Positions 1 to 8,500 of a DNA stretch of 27,119 nt are shown piece after piece. Where the stretch lies: assembly GCA_964404215.1 (NCBI GenBank), contig CAYOJF010000067.1, forward strand, positions 1 to 27,119. The letters are read 5' to 3'. The DNA is from Aureispira sp964404215 (GTDB taxonomy: Bacteria > Bacteroidota > Bacteroidia > Chitinophagales > Saprospiraceae). Position numbers and translations under genes: made by a program. A model generated the notes under the pieces. That model ran no database searches. It was not told the DNA's origin and saw nothing but the letters and a program-made list of their open reading frames with translations. Position 1 is the stretch's first letter. Every line of letters starts with the position of its first letter.

Positions 1-49
1 TGAACTAAGGATTAAACGCCTTGATTATCAATAGCAAAGCGATAAAGTG

Positions 50-82
50 AGGAGCTAAGCACTTTTGAAGTGCTTAGCTCCT
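50..82. repeat. perfect 15-bp hairpin
   Basis: Bases 50-64 and 68-82 are perfect reverse complements around a 3-base loop (TTG). The stem is GC-richer than its surroundings. Neither side has a proper run of T, so a rho-independent terminator is possible but not convincing. It may belong to a gene lying left of the window. Confidence 0.5.
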
Positions 83-171
83 AAAGTTATCTCTACTTTC
101 AAGCAAAAGTGACGTTTGATATTATTTGTAAATCAATGACTTATGTTATTTTATAATCCTTAGTTCACGTT

Positions 172-301
172 AATGCTAGTAAAATAGCATGCTCAGCATT
201 CAAAATTAAACATTAAGCCATTCAACATTGTAAAACGACTAGTTAAGCAACCTCTAATTCTTATTTTATCAAAATATCTGAACCCTGCGTAACATCAGTT
301 A
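172..301 (-). repeat. diverged dispersed intergenic repeat, copy 1
   Basis: On the minus strand this stretch starts with TAACTGATGTTACGCA (301-286), identical over 16 bases to 24151-24166. The next 45 bases align without gaps at about 60 percent, followed by a shared AGTCGTTTTA. The far part (172-215) matches the reverse complement of 24392-24435 at 37 of 44 positions. The 21-mer at 195-215 is also found on the plus strand at 24430-24450. It overlaps the stop codon of the esterase gene (TGA, 297-295). No open reading frame of note lies in it. Confidence 0.65.
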
Positions 302-1179
302 TTAATATAATCTACGATCTGTTTCAAAGCTATCTTTGCCTCCTTCATAACAGGTAATATGGGCCAAATGTGAGGCATTCTATCCCCTTCGATCAGAGTC
401 ACAGCTACCTTAGCTGTTTTTAGTTTTTGATAAGCTATTTTTCCATCAGGATACATAATATCATGCTCAGCTAATAGTAGTAGTGTAGCAGGAAAGCCAT
501 CAAAATCGCCATAAAGTGGAGAGATAATAGGATCTTTGAGTGCATAATCTCCTGCACACATCTTTTTGGAACTCAAAATACCTTTTCGAGAAAGCATTGG
601 ATCTACTTTATCTATTGCTGCTATTTGACTATTGGTCAAAGAAGCATCCATTACAGGTGAGATCAATACGATTTTTTGAGGAATTGGAAGAGATTGAGCA
701 ATGAGGCGTTGCACTAGTGTTGTGATCAACGTCCCTCCAACTGAATCTCCAATTAGTATAATTTGACTCACTGAATGTACTTTCAAAGCACTCTCATAAA
801 TAGCATCTATATTCTGAGCCATGACATCAATTGTATTTTCTGGAGCTTTGGGATAATCACACAACCAAACTGTAGCATTGGTCTGTTGAGAAAGTGTTTT
901 TACGGTATCCCAATGAATTGAAGAAGGTCCTGATATAAAAGCTCCCCCATGCACATAGATTAACAAGGGGCTCGATTTTTCGTCCGAATCAATTGCCGTA
1001 ATCTTACTATTTAGCACGGAGAAGTGTGTTACATTTTTTTGACGATAAAAACGTCCCTTAGGAGTATGGATATCCTCTTTTCTTATTTTTATAAAATCTA
1101 CTGGATCTTGACTAAAGTCTTTTTTCAGTCCCTTCATTTTTAGTACTGCTAATAAGAGACGATAAGTTAAACTGGGCAT
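295..1179 (-). CDS. alpha/beta hydrolase, hormone-sensitive-lipase-type esterase
   Basis: A 294-residue serine hydrolase, probably a carboxylesterase acting on short acyl esters in the cytoplasm; no signal peptide is visible. HSL-family marks are the oxyanion motif HGGA at about residues 77-80, the nucleophile elbow GDSVGG with Ser146, an acidic residue at Asp240 (AEHD) and the catalytic His270 (MPHIWP). The length is normal for the family. The true substrate cannot be read from the sequence. The stop codon TGA lies inside a dispersed repeat (172-301), so the last residues may have been altered by that insertion. It probably has its own promoter, since a TAnnTTTG box lies 82 bases upstream. 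The AraC gene further upstream is on the same strand but 139 bases away. Confidence 0.9.
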   Translation of the reverse strand: MPSLTYRLLLAVLKMKGLKKDFSQDPVDFIKIRKEDIHTPKGRFYRQKNVTHFSVLNSKITAIDSDEKSSPLLIYVHGGAFISGPSSIHWDTVKTLSQQTNATVWLCDYPKAPENTIDVMAQNIDAIYESALKVHSVSQIILIGDSVGGTLITTLVQRLIAQSLPIPQKIVLISPVMDASLTNSQIAAIDKVDPMLSRKGILSSKKMCAGDYALKDPIISPLYGDFDGFPATLLLLAEHDIMYPDGKIAYQKLKTAKVAVTLIEGDRMPHIWPILPVMKEAKIALKQIVDYINN

Positions 1180-1260
1180 GATCGGTGGTTTTTAGGAGGT
1201 AAATGTGATAAAATGCCATCAAATATTAAACAAGTACGCTCCCAAATAGATACCATTGAT

Positions 1261-1268
1261 CAAAATTA
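1261..1268 (-). promoter_or_regulatory. Bacteroidota -7 box (TAATTTTG) before the esterase gene
   Basis: On the minus strand TAATTTTG matches the TAnnTTTG consensus exactly, 82 bases upstream of the esterase start. No convincing -33 TTTG is visible, so this is a sequence match only. Confidence 0.4.
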
Positions 1269-1318
1269 TAGTTTAACGCCATTTCCTTAAATAAAACTAT
1301 ACATAATATGGTACCTGA

Positions 1319-2233
1319 CTACCTATTTAACTGTCTAAGTATTTGAGATTGATATTCTTTTGGAGAACATTGTTTTTTGCGTTTAAACATACGAATAAAA
1401 TAAGAAAGGCTATTAAATCCACATTGCATATAAATATCTTTTATTTTGCTTTTAGGGTTTTGAAGTAAACTGGCAGCTAGCTTGATTCGTTCATTATTGA
1501 TGAAATCAATCGGAGAAATATTTAGCTCATTCTTGAATACTCGATGAAAGTTGGATTCGCTCATATAAGCCTTGGCACTCAGTGCTTTGATTGTTAAGTT
1601 TTCTTGTAAATGTTGTCGAATATACCCTATAATAAAAGCCAGGCGATGGGAAGAACTCAATTGTATTGCTTGATCAGAATAAATTTTCTTATTTTCTGTT
1701 TGTAGAATTCGAATAATCAATTCTCGTAACATAAAGTCAGCAAATACATCCTTGGAAGGGTGATTTTCTGTAAACAAGAACAATAGTCGTTGTATTATTT
1801 GTTGTATTGCCCGATCATTAGTAAAATGAAAATTATAATCTGTAAATTTCCACTCGTCGTCTACCTTTCCACGACTCTCATTTAGAAAGTCTACTGTCTG
1901 TGCTATTTTTTCTTCCGCTATGGCCATTGCCAAACATCGAGTAGGATTTTCCATTGTAGCTTCTGGAAAATCAATACACATAATTTCCTCTGATGGTAAA
2001 ATCAATGACTCTCCTGGCAAAAAATCAAATGCTGTCTTGCCATTGAGGTGCATTATTTTTTTCCCTTCTATCATACTCGCTAAAACAGGTTGATTAAATC
2101 GAAGCAAAATTTGCTCGGCCTCCTGATGTGTTTCAAAAATGTGCATCTCTGCCTGCTCTAAAGTATAAGAAATTTGGTTTTCCACCAATGTTTCTAATCT
2201 CCTATTATGTAGTATTCTATCTGTAAAAAACAT
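1319..2233 (-). CDS. AraC-family transcriptional regulator
   Basis: A 304-residue regulator. The N-terminal part (about 1-190) is a sensor-type domain of the kind seen in AraC regulators beside aldehyde dehydrogenase genes. The C-terminal part (about 195-300) has the double helix-turn-helix: LTIKALSAKAYMSESNFHR forms the first, and IKDIYMQCGFNSLSYFIRMF the second, with the conserved CGF and CSPKEYQ end. It is divergent from the aldehyde dehydrogenase/DUF779/acetyl-CoA synthetase genes, with 587 bases between. It is therefore likely to regulate them, perhaps sensing an alcohol, an aldehyde or a derivative. The ligand is inference. No clear promoter was found for the gene itself. Confidence 0.9.
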   Translation of the reverse strand: MFFTDRILHNRRLETLVENQISYTLEQAEMHIFETHQEAEQILLRFNQPVLASMIEGKKIMHLNGKTAFDFLPGESLILPSEEIMCIDFPEATMENPTRCLAMAIAEEKIAQTVDFLNESRGKVDDEWKFTDYNFHFTNDRAIQQIIQRLLFLFTENHPSKDVFADFMLRELIIRILQTENKKIYSDQAIQLSSSHRLAFIIGYIRQHLQENLTIKALSAKAYMSESNFHRVFKNELNISPIDFINNERIKLAASLLQNPKSKIKDIYMQCGFNSLSYFIRMFKRKKQCSPKEYQSQILRQLNR

Positions 2234-2820
2234 ATTATTATATATTTAAATCAGGGACATTATACATTTGCTCGATCGTTCATTTAGAGCATCTTTAAAA
2301 ATTAACTTCAAGCTGCAAATGCTTGATTTAGAATTTAATTTCTCCTTTTTTGAGTCATGATAGCCCCCCCATCACGTCCGTGAGGATCATGGACAAGTTT
2401 CATTGGGGACAGGCTGCTATCAAACCCCAAAAGAGGCTTATTTAATCCAAAATCAATTCATTTTCGTCCAAGTCGTTGATTTTAAAGAACTTAATTCTTA
2501 AACATGCTCTTAGTCATTAGGTCACTTGTTTTTTCCTATTAGAAAAAAACACTACTTCTTCTCTATTCATCATCCTCTCTGCTTTCTCTACTTTAATATA
2601 AAAAATAACCTATAAAAAATAACATCCTGCAAATCTGTTAACAGGACCTACATGGTAAAGCAGAGTACTTTGCAAGGATTGTTCACAAAACTGCTAGTAT
2701 TAGTCAACTCACTTCGTAAAAACAAATATAATTTTACAATTGCAAATTTAAGCAAACTTAAGTTCTACCTTAAAAATAAAAAGCAATACAAAATTACAAA
2801 ACACCATAAAAACTAAAACT
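2234..2820. promoter_or_regulatory. divergent control region between AraC regulator and aldehyde dehydrogenase
   Basis: A non-coding stretch of 587 bases. The half nearer the regulator is occupied by the MITE-like element at 2285-2511. The half nearer the dehydrogenase (2512-2820) is AT-rich. It holds a near-tandem TATAAAAAATAAC pair at about 2596-2623 and a near-match to the -7 box (TAATTTTA) around 2729. AraC-binding half-sites would be expected here, but I could not identify a convincing pair. No gene is visible. Confidence 0.5.
2285..2511. mobile_element. MITE-like element with 25-bp imperfect terminal inverted repeats
   Basis: Bases 2285-2309 and the reverse complement of 2487-2511 match at 21 of 25 positions. 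Both begin with AGAGCAT. The 227-bp unit has no coding capacity. The flanks share TCATT on both sides (about 2280-2284 and 2514-2518), a possible short target duplication, though one extra base separates the right copy from the end. Related single ends (TAGAGCATCTTTAA and variants) occur at 15405, 16530, 12302 and 21758-21771. Confidence 0.55.
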
Positions 2821-4344
2821 ATGAGTAGTGTAGAAACAATTGTAAATGACAAAATTGAAAAACCAGTCTTCAAGAACCAATATGAAAATTTTATCGGAGG
2901 TAAATGGACTCCTCCTATCCAAGGGCAATATTTTGAAAACGTCTCTCCTGTTGATGGAAAATCATTTACCAAAATAGCTCGTTCTACAGCAGAAGATGTA
3001 GAATTAGCTCTAGATGCAGCTTGGGAAGCTGCTCCTAGTTGGAATACTTCTTCTGCTGCCGAAAGAAGTAATCTATTGCTAAAGATAGCAGATGTAATGG
3101 AAACCAACTTAGAAGTGTTGGCTCGTGCCGAAACTTGGGACAATGGTAAAGCACTGAGAGAAACAAGAGCTGCCGATATGCCCTTAGCTATTGATCATTT
3201 TCGCTATTTTGCTGGTGTAATTAGAGCAGAAGAAGGGACTGTCAGTGAACTAGACTCCTCTACTGTATCCATAAATGTATTAGAGCCCCTAGGTGTAGTA
3301 GGGCAAATTATTCCTTGGAATTTTCCTATACTAATGGCAGCATGGAAAATAGCTCCAGCATTAGCAGCAGGAAATTGTGTTGTACTCAAACCTGCTGAAC
3401 AAACACCTGTTGGTATTATGATTCTAGCCGAATTAATCGAAGGGATATTACCTCCAGGAGTTTTAAATATCATCAATGGATTTGGATTAGAAGCAGGTAA
3501 ACCATTAGCATCTAGCCCTCGAATCAACAAAATTGCATTCACAGGAGAAACTACTACTGGCCAATTAATCATGCAATATGCTTCCAAGAATATCATTCCT
3601 GTCACACTCGAATTAGGAGGAAAATCACCTAATATTTTCTTTGAAAGTATTATGGATGCAGATGATGCTTTCTTTGATAAATGTATAGAAGGAGCCGTCA
3701 TGTTTGCACTCAATCAAGGAGAGGTTTGTACTTGCCCTTCTCGTATTCTTATTCAAGAGAGTATCTATGATGATTTCATAGCCAGAGTAATAGAGCGAAC
3801 CAATGCCATTAAACTTGGTCATCCACTGGATCCTACTACCATGATGGGAGCACAGGTATCTAGTGATCAGTATGATAAAATACTCCAATACATCCAAATT
3901 GGAAAAGAAGAAGGTTGTGAAGTATTGGCAGGAGGAGTTCCCGCCATGAACGAAGGACTCGAAGGTGGTTATTATATTCGACCTACAATCTTAAAAGGAA
4001 ATAATAAAATGCGGGTATTCCAAGAAGAAATATTTGGTCCTGTTGTCTGTGTCACTACCTTCAAAGATGAAGCAGAGGGGTTAGAAATTGCTAATGATAC
4101 GCCCTATGGACTTGGTGCTGGTGTCTGGACCAGAGATATGCATCAGGCCTACAAAATTTCAAGACAAGTGGAAGCAGGACGTGTTTGGGTCAATTGTTAT
4201 CACACCTATCCCGCTCACGCTCCATTCGGCGGATACAAGAAGTCAGGAATTGGACGTGAAACCCACAAAATGATGCTTAATCATTACCGTCAAACTAAAA
4301 ATATGTTAATCTCTTATGATAAGAATGCCCAAGGTTTTTTCTAA
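2821..4344 (+). CDS. NAD-dependent aldehyde dehydrogenase, AldB/ExaC type
   Basis: A 507-residue ALDH superfamily enzyme that should oxidise acetaldehyde or similar aldehydes to the acid with NAD(P)+. Visible motifs are the cofactor segment IIPWNFP, FTGETTTG (a family-typical E in place of the usual S), the general base Glu264 in LELGGKSP and the nucleophile Cys303 in NQGEVCTCPSR. The NQGEVCTCPSR segment and the DUF779 gene following 78 bases later are typical of the AldB/ExaC/AcoD acetaldehyde dehydrogenase group. The start is supported by the conserved N-terminus YENFIGGKW beginning about 20 residues in. It is the first gene of the module with DUF779 and Acs. Control by the divergent AraC protein is likely. 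Confidence 0.93.
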   Translation: MSSVETIVNDKIEKPVFKNQYENFIGGKWTPPIQGQYFENVSPVDGKSFTKIARSTAEDVELALDAAWEAAPSWNTSSAAERSNLLLKIADVMETNLEVLARAETWDNGKALRETRAADMPLAIDHFRYFAGVIRAEEGTVSELDSSTVSINVLEPLGVVGQIIPWNFPILMAAWKIAPALAAGNCVVLKPAEQTPVGIMILAELIEGILPPGVLNIINGFGLEAGKPLASSPRINKIAFTGETTTGQLIMQYASKNIIPVTLELGGKSPNIFFESIMDADDAFFDKCIEGAVMFALNQGEVCTCPSRILIQESIYDDFIARVIERTNAIKLGHPLDPTTMMGAQVSSDQYDKILQYIQIGKEEGCEVLAGGVPAMNEGLEGGYYIRPTILKGNNKMRVFQEEIFGPVVCVTTFKDEAEGLEIANDTPYGLGAGVWTRDMHQAYKISRQVEAGRVWVNCYHTYPAHAPFGGYKKSGIGRETHKMMLNHYRQTKNMLISYDKNAQGFF

Positions 4345-4422
4345 TCACTTAATCACCAAAAGTCAGATGTGGAGGATAACTTATCCCTCACATTTTTTTC
4401 ATTTATTAGAGGCTATATATTC

Positions 4423-4785
4423 ATGAATACAGTTAAACGTGTACTAATTACCCCTTCTGCTCAACTAATTGTCCAGCAACTTCAAAATAAATATGGCAAC
4501 CTTATTTTTCACCAAAGTGGTGGCTGTTGTGATGGCTCTGCCCCCATGTGCTTTCCTGAAGGTGAACTTATGATCAACGAAATGGATGTTTTATTAGGCA
4601 CTATTAGTGGATGTAATTTTTATATGTCTATTGATCAATTTGAATATTGGCAATATTCTCAACTCACTATTGATGTCGTAAAAGGTAGAGGTGCTAGTTT
4701 TTCATTAGAAACCTCGCTTGGCATTCGTTTTATTACTCAATCTCGTTTATTTACAGAAGAAGAAATCACTTATTTATGCTCTTAG
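4423..4785 (+). CDS. DUF779 family protein
   Basis: A 120-residue protein matching DUF779, a small family of unknown function regularly found beside acetaldehyde dehydrogenases. Conserved cysteine-rich segments are visible: HQSGGCCDGSAPMC near residues 30-45, with further Cys in ISGCNFY. The clustered Cys/His residues suggest metal binding or redox chemistry, but this is inference. An in-frame upstream ATG-less extension to 4369 exists. I chose the ATG at 4423 because the sequence MNTVKRVLITPSA starts like family members and the upstream residues look like translated spacer. It lies between the dehydrogenase and Acs genes, so cotranscription is likely. Confidence 0.88.
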   Translation: MNTVKRVLITPSAQLIVQQLQNKYGNLIFHQSGGCCDGSAPMCFPEGELMINEMDVLLGTISGCNFYMSIDQFEYWQYSQLTIDVVKGRGASFSLETSLGIRFITQSRLFTEEEITYLCS

Positions 4786-4862
4786 TAATTCTCTAAAGTG
4801 ATATCAATATTCCTGTTTTAGTTCTATTATCGCTAACCTAATATCTATAAAATATATAGTCT

Positions 4863-6764
4863 ATGACGCACCAAATCAAGACATTCGAAGAATATCAACA
4901 CATTTATCAAAAAAGTATAGAAACCCCTGAGTCATTTTGGGCAGAACAAGCGGCTACCTTTGACTGGATAAAGCCGTGGAAAGCTGTATTGGAATCAGAT
5001 TTTGATACCCCTTCTTTTAAATGGTTTAGAGAAGGAAAGCTAAATATTACTGTCAATTGCCTTGATCGCCACTTAGCCACTAGAGGAAATCAAACTGCTC
5101 TTATCTGGGAGCCCAATTATCCCGACCAGACTTCAAAAAAATATACCTACCAAGAACTCTACGAAGCTGTCTGCCAGTGTGCCAATATGCTCAAGTCTAA
5201 TGGAGTAAAAAAAGGTGATCGTATTTGTTTTTATATGCCAATGGTAGCAGAACTTACTATTGGAATATTGGCTTGTGCCCGAATAGGGGCAATTCATTCT
5301 GTTGTTTTTGCAGGATTTTCGGCCAATGCTCTCGCTGACCGTATCAATGATGCTACCTGCAAAATGATTATTTGCTCTGATTTCAATAATAGAGGCGAAA
5401 AAGTAATTCCTGTCAAAGCCGTTGTGGATGAAGCACTTAAAATTGGTTGTCCAAGTATCAAAACGGTTCTTGTCTACAAAAACACGGAACAAACGATTGC
5501 AATGCAGCCCAATCGTGACAAATGGTGGCATCAAGAAATCCAAGGAAAAGCCAATACTTGTCCTCCTGAAGTCATGGATGCTGAAGATGTTCTTTTCATT
5601 CTATACACCTCTGGCTCTACAGGAAAACCCAAAGGGGTAGTTCATACCTGTGGGGGCTATATGGTTTACACCTCTTTCTCTTTTCGCAATGTATTCCAAT
5701 ACCAAACAGGAGATGTTTATTGGTGTACTGCCGATATTGGTTGGATTACAGGGCATTCTTATATTATATATGGTCCGTTGTTGTCAGGAGCTACTACTAT
5801 GATGTTTGAAGGGGTTCCAACTTGCCCTGATGCTGGACGATTTTGGGCAATATGCGAAAAACATAAAGTTAACCAGTTTTATACCGCTCCTACTGCTATT
5901 CGGGCTTTAATGGGATATGGTAATGACTTTCCAAATCAATATGACCTTAGTACCCTCAAAGTGTTAGGAACAGTTGGCGAGCCAATTAACGAAGAAGCTT
6001 GGCAATGGTATAAAAAACATATTGGAAAAGGACAGTTGCCAATTGTCGATACTTGGTGGCAAACCGAAACAGGGGGAATTATGATATCTGGCATAGGTGG
6101 TATCTCGCCACAAAAACCAACCTATGCAGGCTATCCACTCCCTGGCATCCAGATGTGCTTAATAGATAAGGATGGTGTAGAAATAGAGACACCCGATGTA
6201 GAAGGTCTTTTATGTATCAAACACCCTTGGCCCTCTATGATTCGAACTACTTATGGCAATCATGAACGTTGTCGCCAAGTATATTTTTCTGCTTTTAAGA
6301 ACAAGTACTTTACAGGAGATAGTGCTCGTAGAGATAAAAACGGCATGTATCGTATTATTGGACGAGTAGATGATGTTATTAATGTATCTGGACATCGTTT
6401 GGGTACAGCTGAAGTAGAAAATGCAATCAACCAACACCCAAATGTACTAGAATCTGCGGTAGTCGGATACCCTCACCCTATCAAAGGTCAGGGAATTTAT
6501 AGTTATCTCATTCTCAATGAAACCATTTACGATGAAGCTATTTTCCGAAAAGAAATCTTACAAATAGTTGCCAGAGAAATTGGACCTATTGCTAAGCCTG
6601 ATAAGATACAGATAGTATCAGGACTCCCCAAAACGCGTTCTGGCAAAATAATGCGTCGGATCTTAAGAAAAATTGCCTCTAACGATACGTCCAATTTAGG
6701 GGATATTAGTACCCTACTAAACTCAACTGTCGTGCAAGAAATAATAGAGGGTACTATCAGTTAA
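4863..6764 (+). CDS. acs: acetyl-CoA synthetase (AMP-forming)
   Basis: A 633-residue enzyme converting acetate, ATP and CoA to acetyl-CoA, AMP and pyrophosphate in the cytoplasm. Adenylate-forming core motifs are present: A3 YTSGSTGKPKG (248-258), A5 TWWQTETGG (397-405), the hinge region with SGHRLGTAEVE and the A10 motif PKTRSGKIMRR with catalytic Lys595, the usual regulatory acetylation site. Length and motif order fit true Acs rather than a longer-chain acyl ligase; the WWQTETGG tryptophan is the residue that restricts the pocket to acetate. It follows DUF779 by 77 bases. Aldehyde dehydrogenase plus Acs would turn acetaldehyde into acetyl-CoA. Transcription probably ends at the hairpin 6781-6821. 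Confidence 0.97.
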   Translation: MTHQIKTFEEYQHIYQKSIETPESFWAEQAATFDWIKPWKAVLESDFDTPSFKWFREGKLNITVNCLDRHLATRGNQTALIWEPNYPDQTSKKYTYQELYEAVCQCANMLKSNGVKKGDRICFYMPMVAELTIGILACARIGAIHSVVFAGFSANALADRINDATCKMIICSDFNNRGEKVIPVKAVVDEALKIGCPSIKTVLVYKNTEQTIAMQPNRDKWWHQEIQGKANTCPPEVMDAEDVLFILYTSGSTGKPKGVVHTCGGYMVYTSFSFRNVFQYQTGDVYWCTADIGWITGHSYIIYGPLLSGATTMMFEGVPTCPDAGRFWAICEKHKVNQFYTAPTAIRALMGYGNDFPNQYDLSTLKVLGTVGEPINEEAWQWYKKHIGKGQLPIVDTWWQTETGGIMISGIGGISPQKPTYAGYPLPGIQMCLIDKDGVEIETPDVEGLLCIKHPWPSMIRTTYGNHERCRQVYFSAFKNKYFTGDSARRDKNGMYRIIGRVDDVINVSGHRLGTAEVENAINQHPNVLESAVVGYPHPIKGQGIYSYLILNETIYDEAIFRKEILQIVAREIGPIAKPDKIQIVSGLPKTRSGKIMRRILRKIASNDTSNLGDISTLLNSTVVQEIIEGTIS

Positions 6765-6780
6765 ATAATATAAATACAAA

Positions 6781-6827
6781 AAGCCTCTCTCTGCAATACT
6801 AGATATCACAGTGAGAGGCTTCTTTTT
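6781..6827. terminator. bidirectional terminator between acs and the caspase gene
   Basis: AAGCCTCTC (6781-6789) pairs with GAGAGGCTT (6813-6821), and the pairing continues inward with one mismatch. It is followed by CTTTTT on the plus strand and by a T-rich run on the minus strand. It lies just past the stop codons of the two convergent genes. Confidence 0.85.
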
Positions 6828-6844
6828 ACTTTATTTTTTCAGAT

Positions 6845-8257
6845 TTACTTCTTCACTTTCAATAAAGATACAGGCATCTGATTGTCAAATTCGCCATAAA
6901 TATGTGGGTGTTGGAAGCCATAAGTGAAGTGACGGACATTTTTATCAATGAACTTGTAGAGTTCTTGAATATCAATCACAGCATCTTTTTTCCCTTTTTC
7001 ATCCGCTTGATTGGCAGCTCCTTTGAGTGCCTGAATGAAATAGTAACTAAATACACCCTGTTCTAACTTATTAGCCTCTAACGAAATTTCTTCTGAGGCA
7101 GAAGACATCACTACTGCCAAACCACCTTTCACGTTATCAAAACTCTTATAATAATTTTTGATACGCTCTCTAACATTTTTGGTAGAGCGAGTCGCCGCTA
7201 CTAAATCAGTTTCTCCATTTTCTTTGTAGTTTTTCAAATAGTCCTGATAGGCCATCACGCTACTCACATCAAAGCTTCCTGAATGGCAAGCATCAGCAAC
7301 GCATAGTTTATACTTAGCAGGACTATCCTTCAATAAAGAATTAACCAACCCATGATGCAATAAATTCCCCTGTTTACCATCAAAGTCCGAAGGTAAAAAA
7401 GCTCCATTTTTACCATGACCAGCAAAGTAAAAAATAATTAAATCATTAGAGTCTGCTTTTTCAAAAAGCTCTGCTGCTGTATTCATAATATTGAATGCGG
7501 TTGCGTCTTTGTCTAACAATAGTGCCATTTGTTCTTCTGGTACTGCTCCCCCTTCTATACTTCTAAAAAAAGCATATACGTTTTGAGCATCATTTCGGGT
7601 AAAGTTTAGATTCGAGAAGTTCTCATACTCTGCTACTCCTACTACCACAGCCCAGATTTTCATCTTATTGTGTGTAAATTTGCCTTCAAAAAATTCCCCT
7701 GTATCAACATGACCATTTTGAAAGTAATAAGACCCTTTTCCGTGTGGTGCTCCATTGACAAAGTAGCCTTTGTATCTATCTCCATTAGCATACTTCATTT
7801 CCCCAAAGCCATTGTAAGAACCTTTAGAAAAAGCTCCGTTGTATACGTGGCCATTTTCATCCTTCGATTTACCATAGCCCTCTTTACAGTTACCAACCAT
7901 ACAGTCTAATTCGACTCTATTTTTGATTCGCTCTACTAGTTTACCTTTTTCCCATTTACCATACTTCACTTTTCCATTCTTAGAGACTTTAGCTCCCATA
8001 CCGTCTGGTCTTCCTTCTACCCAATCGCCATCATAACGATCTCCATTGGCATACGTAAATAGTCCTTTACCATGCCGTTTGCCATCTACAAAATTACCCT
8101 TATAGTAACCTTGATAATTTTTACCTACATAGTATTCATAAACTCCCCAACCGTTTTCGCAATTCCCCTCTACACAACCTTTGCCCCTATCCTGAGCTTT
8201 GGCAGCATAACTGACAGCGAACAACATACTGACGATTAAAATGATATTATATTTCAT
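6845..8257 (-). CDS. secreted MORN-repeat protein with C-terminal caspase-like (C14) domain
   Basis: A 470-residue protein. A signal peptide (about 1-22, ending AAKAQ) points to export. Residues about 28-195 are MORN-type repeats (for example YANGDRYDGDWVEGRPDGMG and YANGDRYKGYFVNGAPHGKG, with GxG/YxGxF spacing). They are split by two Cys-rich joints of the form C-x(2)-GNC that look like a repeated module start. Residues about 200-470 are a caspase/metacaspase fold with catalytic His281 in FYFAGHG and Cys324 in VADACHSGS. Substrate specificity is unknown; metacaspase-like enzymes usually cut after Lys/Arg. MORN repeats often bind membranes or partners. The gene stands alone, with a terminator shared with acs. 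Proteolytic activity is inferred from the intact dyad. Confidence 0.92.
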   Translation of the reverse strand: MKYNIILIVSMLFAVSYAAKAQDRGKGCVEGNCENGWGVYEYYVGKNYQGYYKGNFVDGKRHGKGLFTYANGDRYDGDWVEGRPDGMGAKVSKNGKVKYGKWEKGKLVERIKNRVELDCMVGNCKEGYGKSKDENGHVYNGAFSKGSYNGFGEMKYANGDRYKGYFVNGAPHGKGSYYFQNGHVDTGEFFEGKFTHNKMKIWAVVVGVAEYENFSNLNFTRNDAQNVYAFFRSIEGGAVPEEQMALLLDKDATAFNIMNTAAELFEKADSNDLIIFYFAGHGKNGAFLPSDFDGKQGNLLHHGLVNSLLKDSPAKYKLCVADACHSGSFDVSSVMAYQDYLKNYKENGETDLVAATRSTKNVRERIKNYYKSFDNVKGGLAVVMSSASEEISLEANKLEQGVFSYYFIQALKGAANQADEKGKKDAVIDIQELYKFIDKNVRHFTYGFQHPHIYGEFDNQMPVSLLKVKK

Positions 8258-8378
8258 ATTGTGTGCGTTTTGTGAGTCTTCTTATTCAAAACAAATTGAC
8301 CCTTGTGTGTTTTATTTAATTAATATAGCAAATATTATGCTAATGAAATACTATCTTCCTCTTATAGTCATATTTGAC

Positions 8379-8426
8379 GTTGTTTAGTGTTTTTATTTAT
8401 GTCTACAAACAGCAACACTAAACAAC
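8379..8426. repeat. long perfect inverted repeat upstream of the caspase gene
   Basis: GTTGTTTAGTGTT (8379-8391) is a perfect reverse complement of 8414-8426 around a 22-base loop. After one mismatch three more outer base pairs form (TGA/TCA). It lies 120 bases upstream of the caspase start and downstream of the TIR-like gene. There is no clean U-run on the minus strand. Its role could be a second terminator, an operator or a small structured RNA. Confidence 0.6.
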
Positions 8427-8441
8427 TTCATTGAATAACAA

Positions 8442-8473
8442 AAGCTACTTTTTGTATAATCAAAAAGTAGCTT
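8442..8473 (-). terminator. terminator-like hairpin after the TIR-like gene
   Basis: AAGCTACTTTTTG (8442-8454) pairs perfectly with 8461-8473 around a 6-base loop. It lies 27 bases beyond the stop of the minus-strand gene at 8501. The T-run is weak on the minus strand and stronger on the plus strand, where no gene runs in. Confidence 0.55.
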
Positions 8474-8500
8474 CTTTTATTTTATTGAACCTGTGTGCAT

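Noticed and set aside
2748..3713. Open frames of 131 and 169 residues on the minus strand inside the aldehyde dehydrogenase
   Set aside because: They are shadows of a strongly conserved gene, low in recognisable motifs.
5133..5543. 136-residue minus-strand frame within acs
   Set aside because: It is antisense to a conserved catalytic region of acetyl-CoA synthetase.
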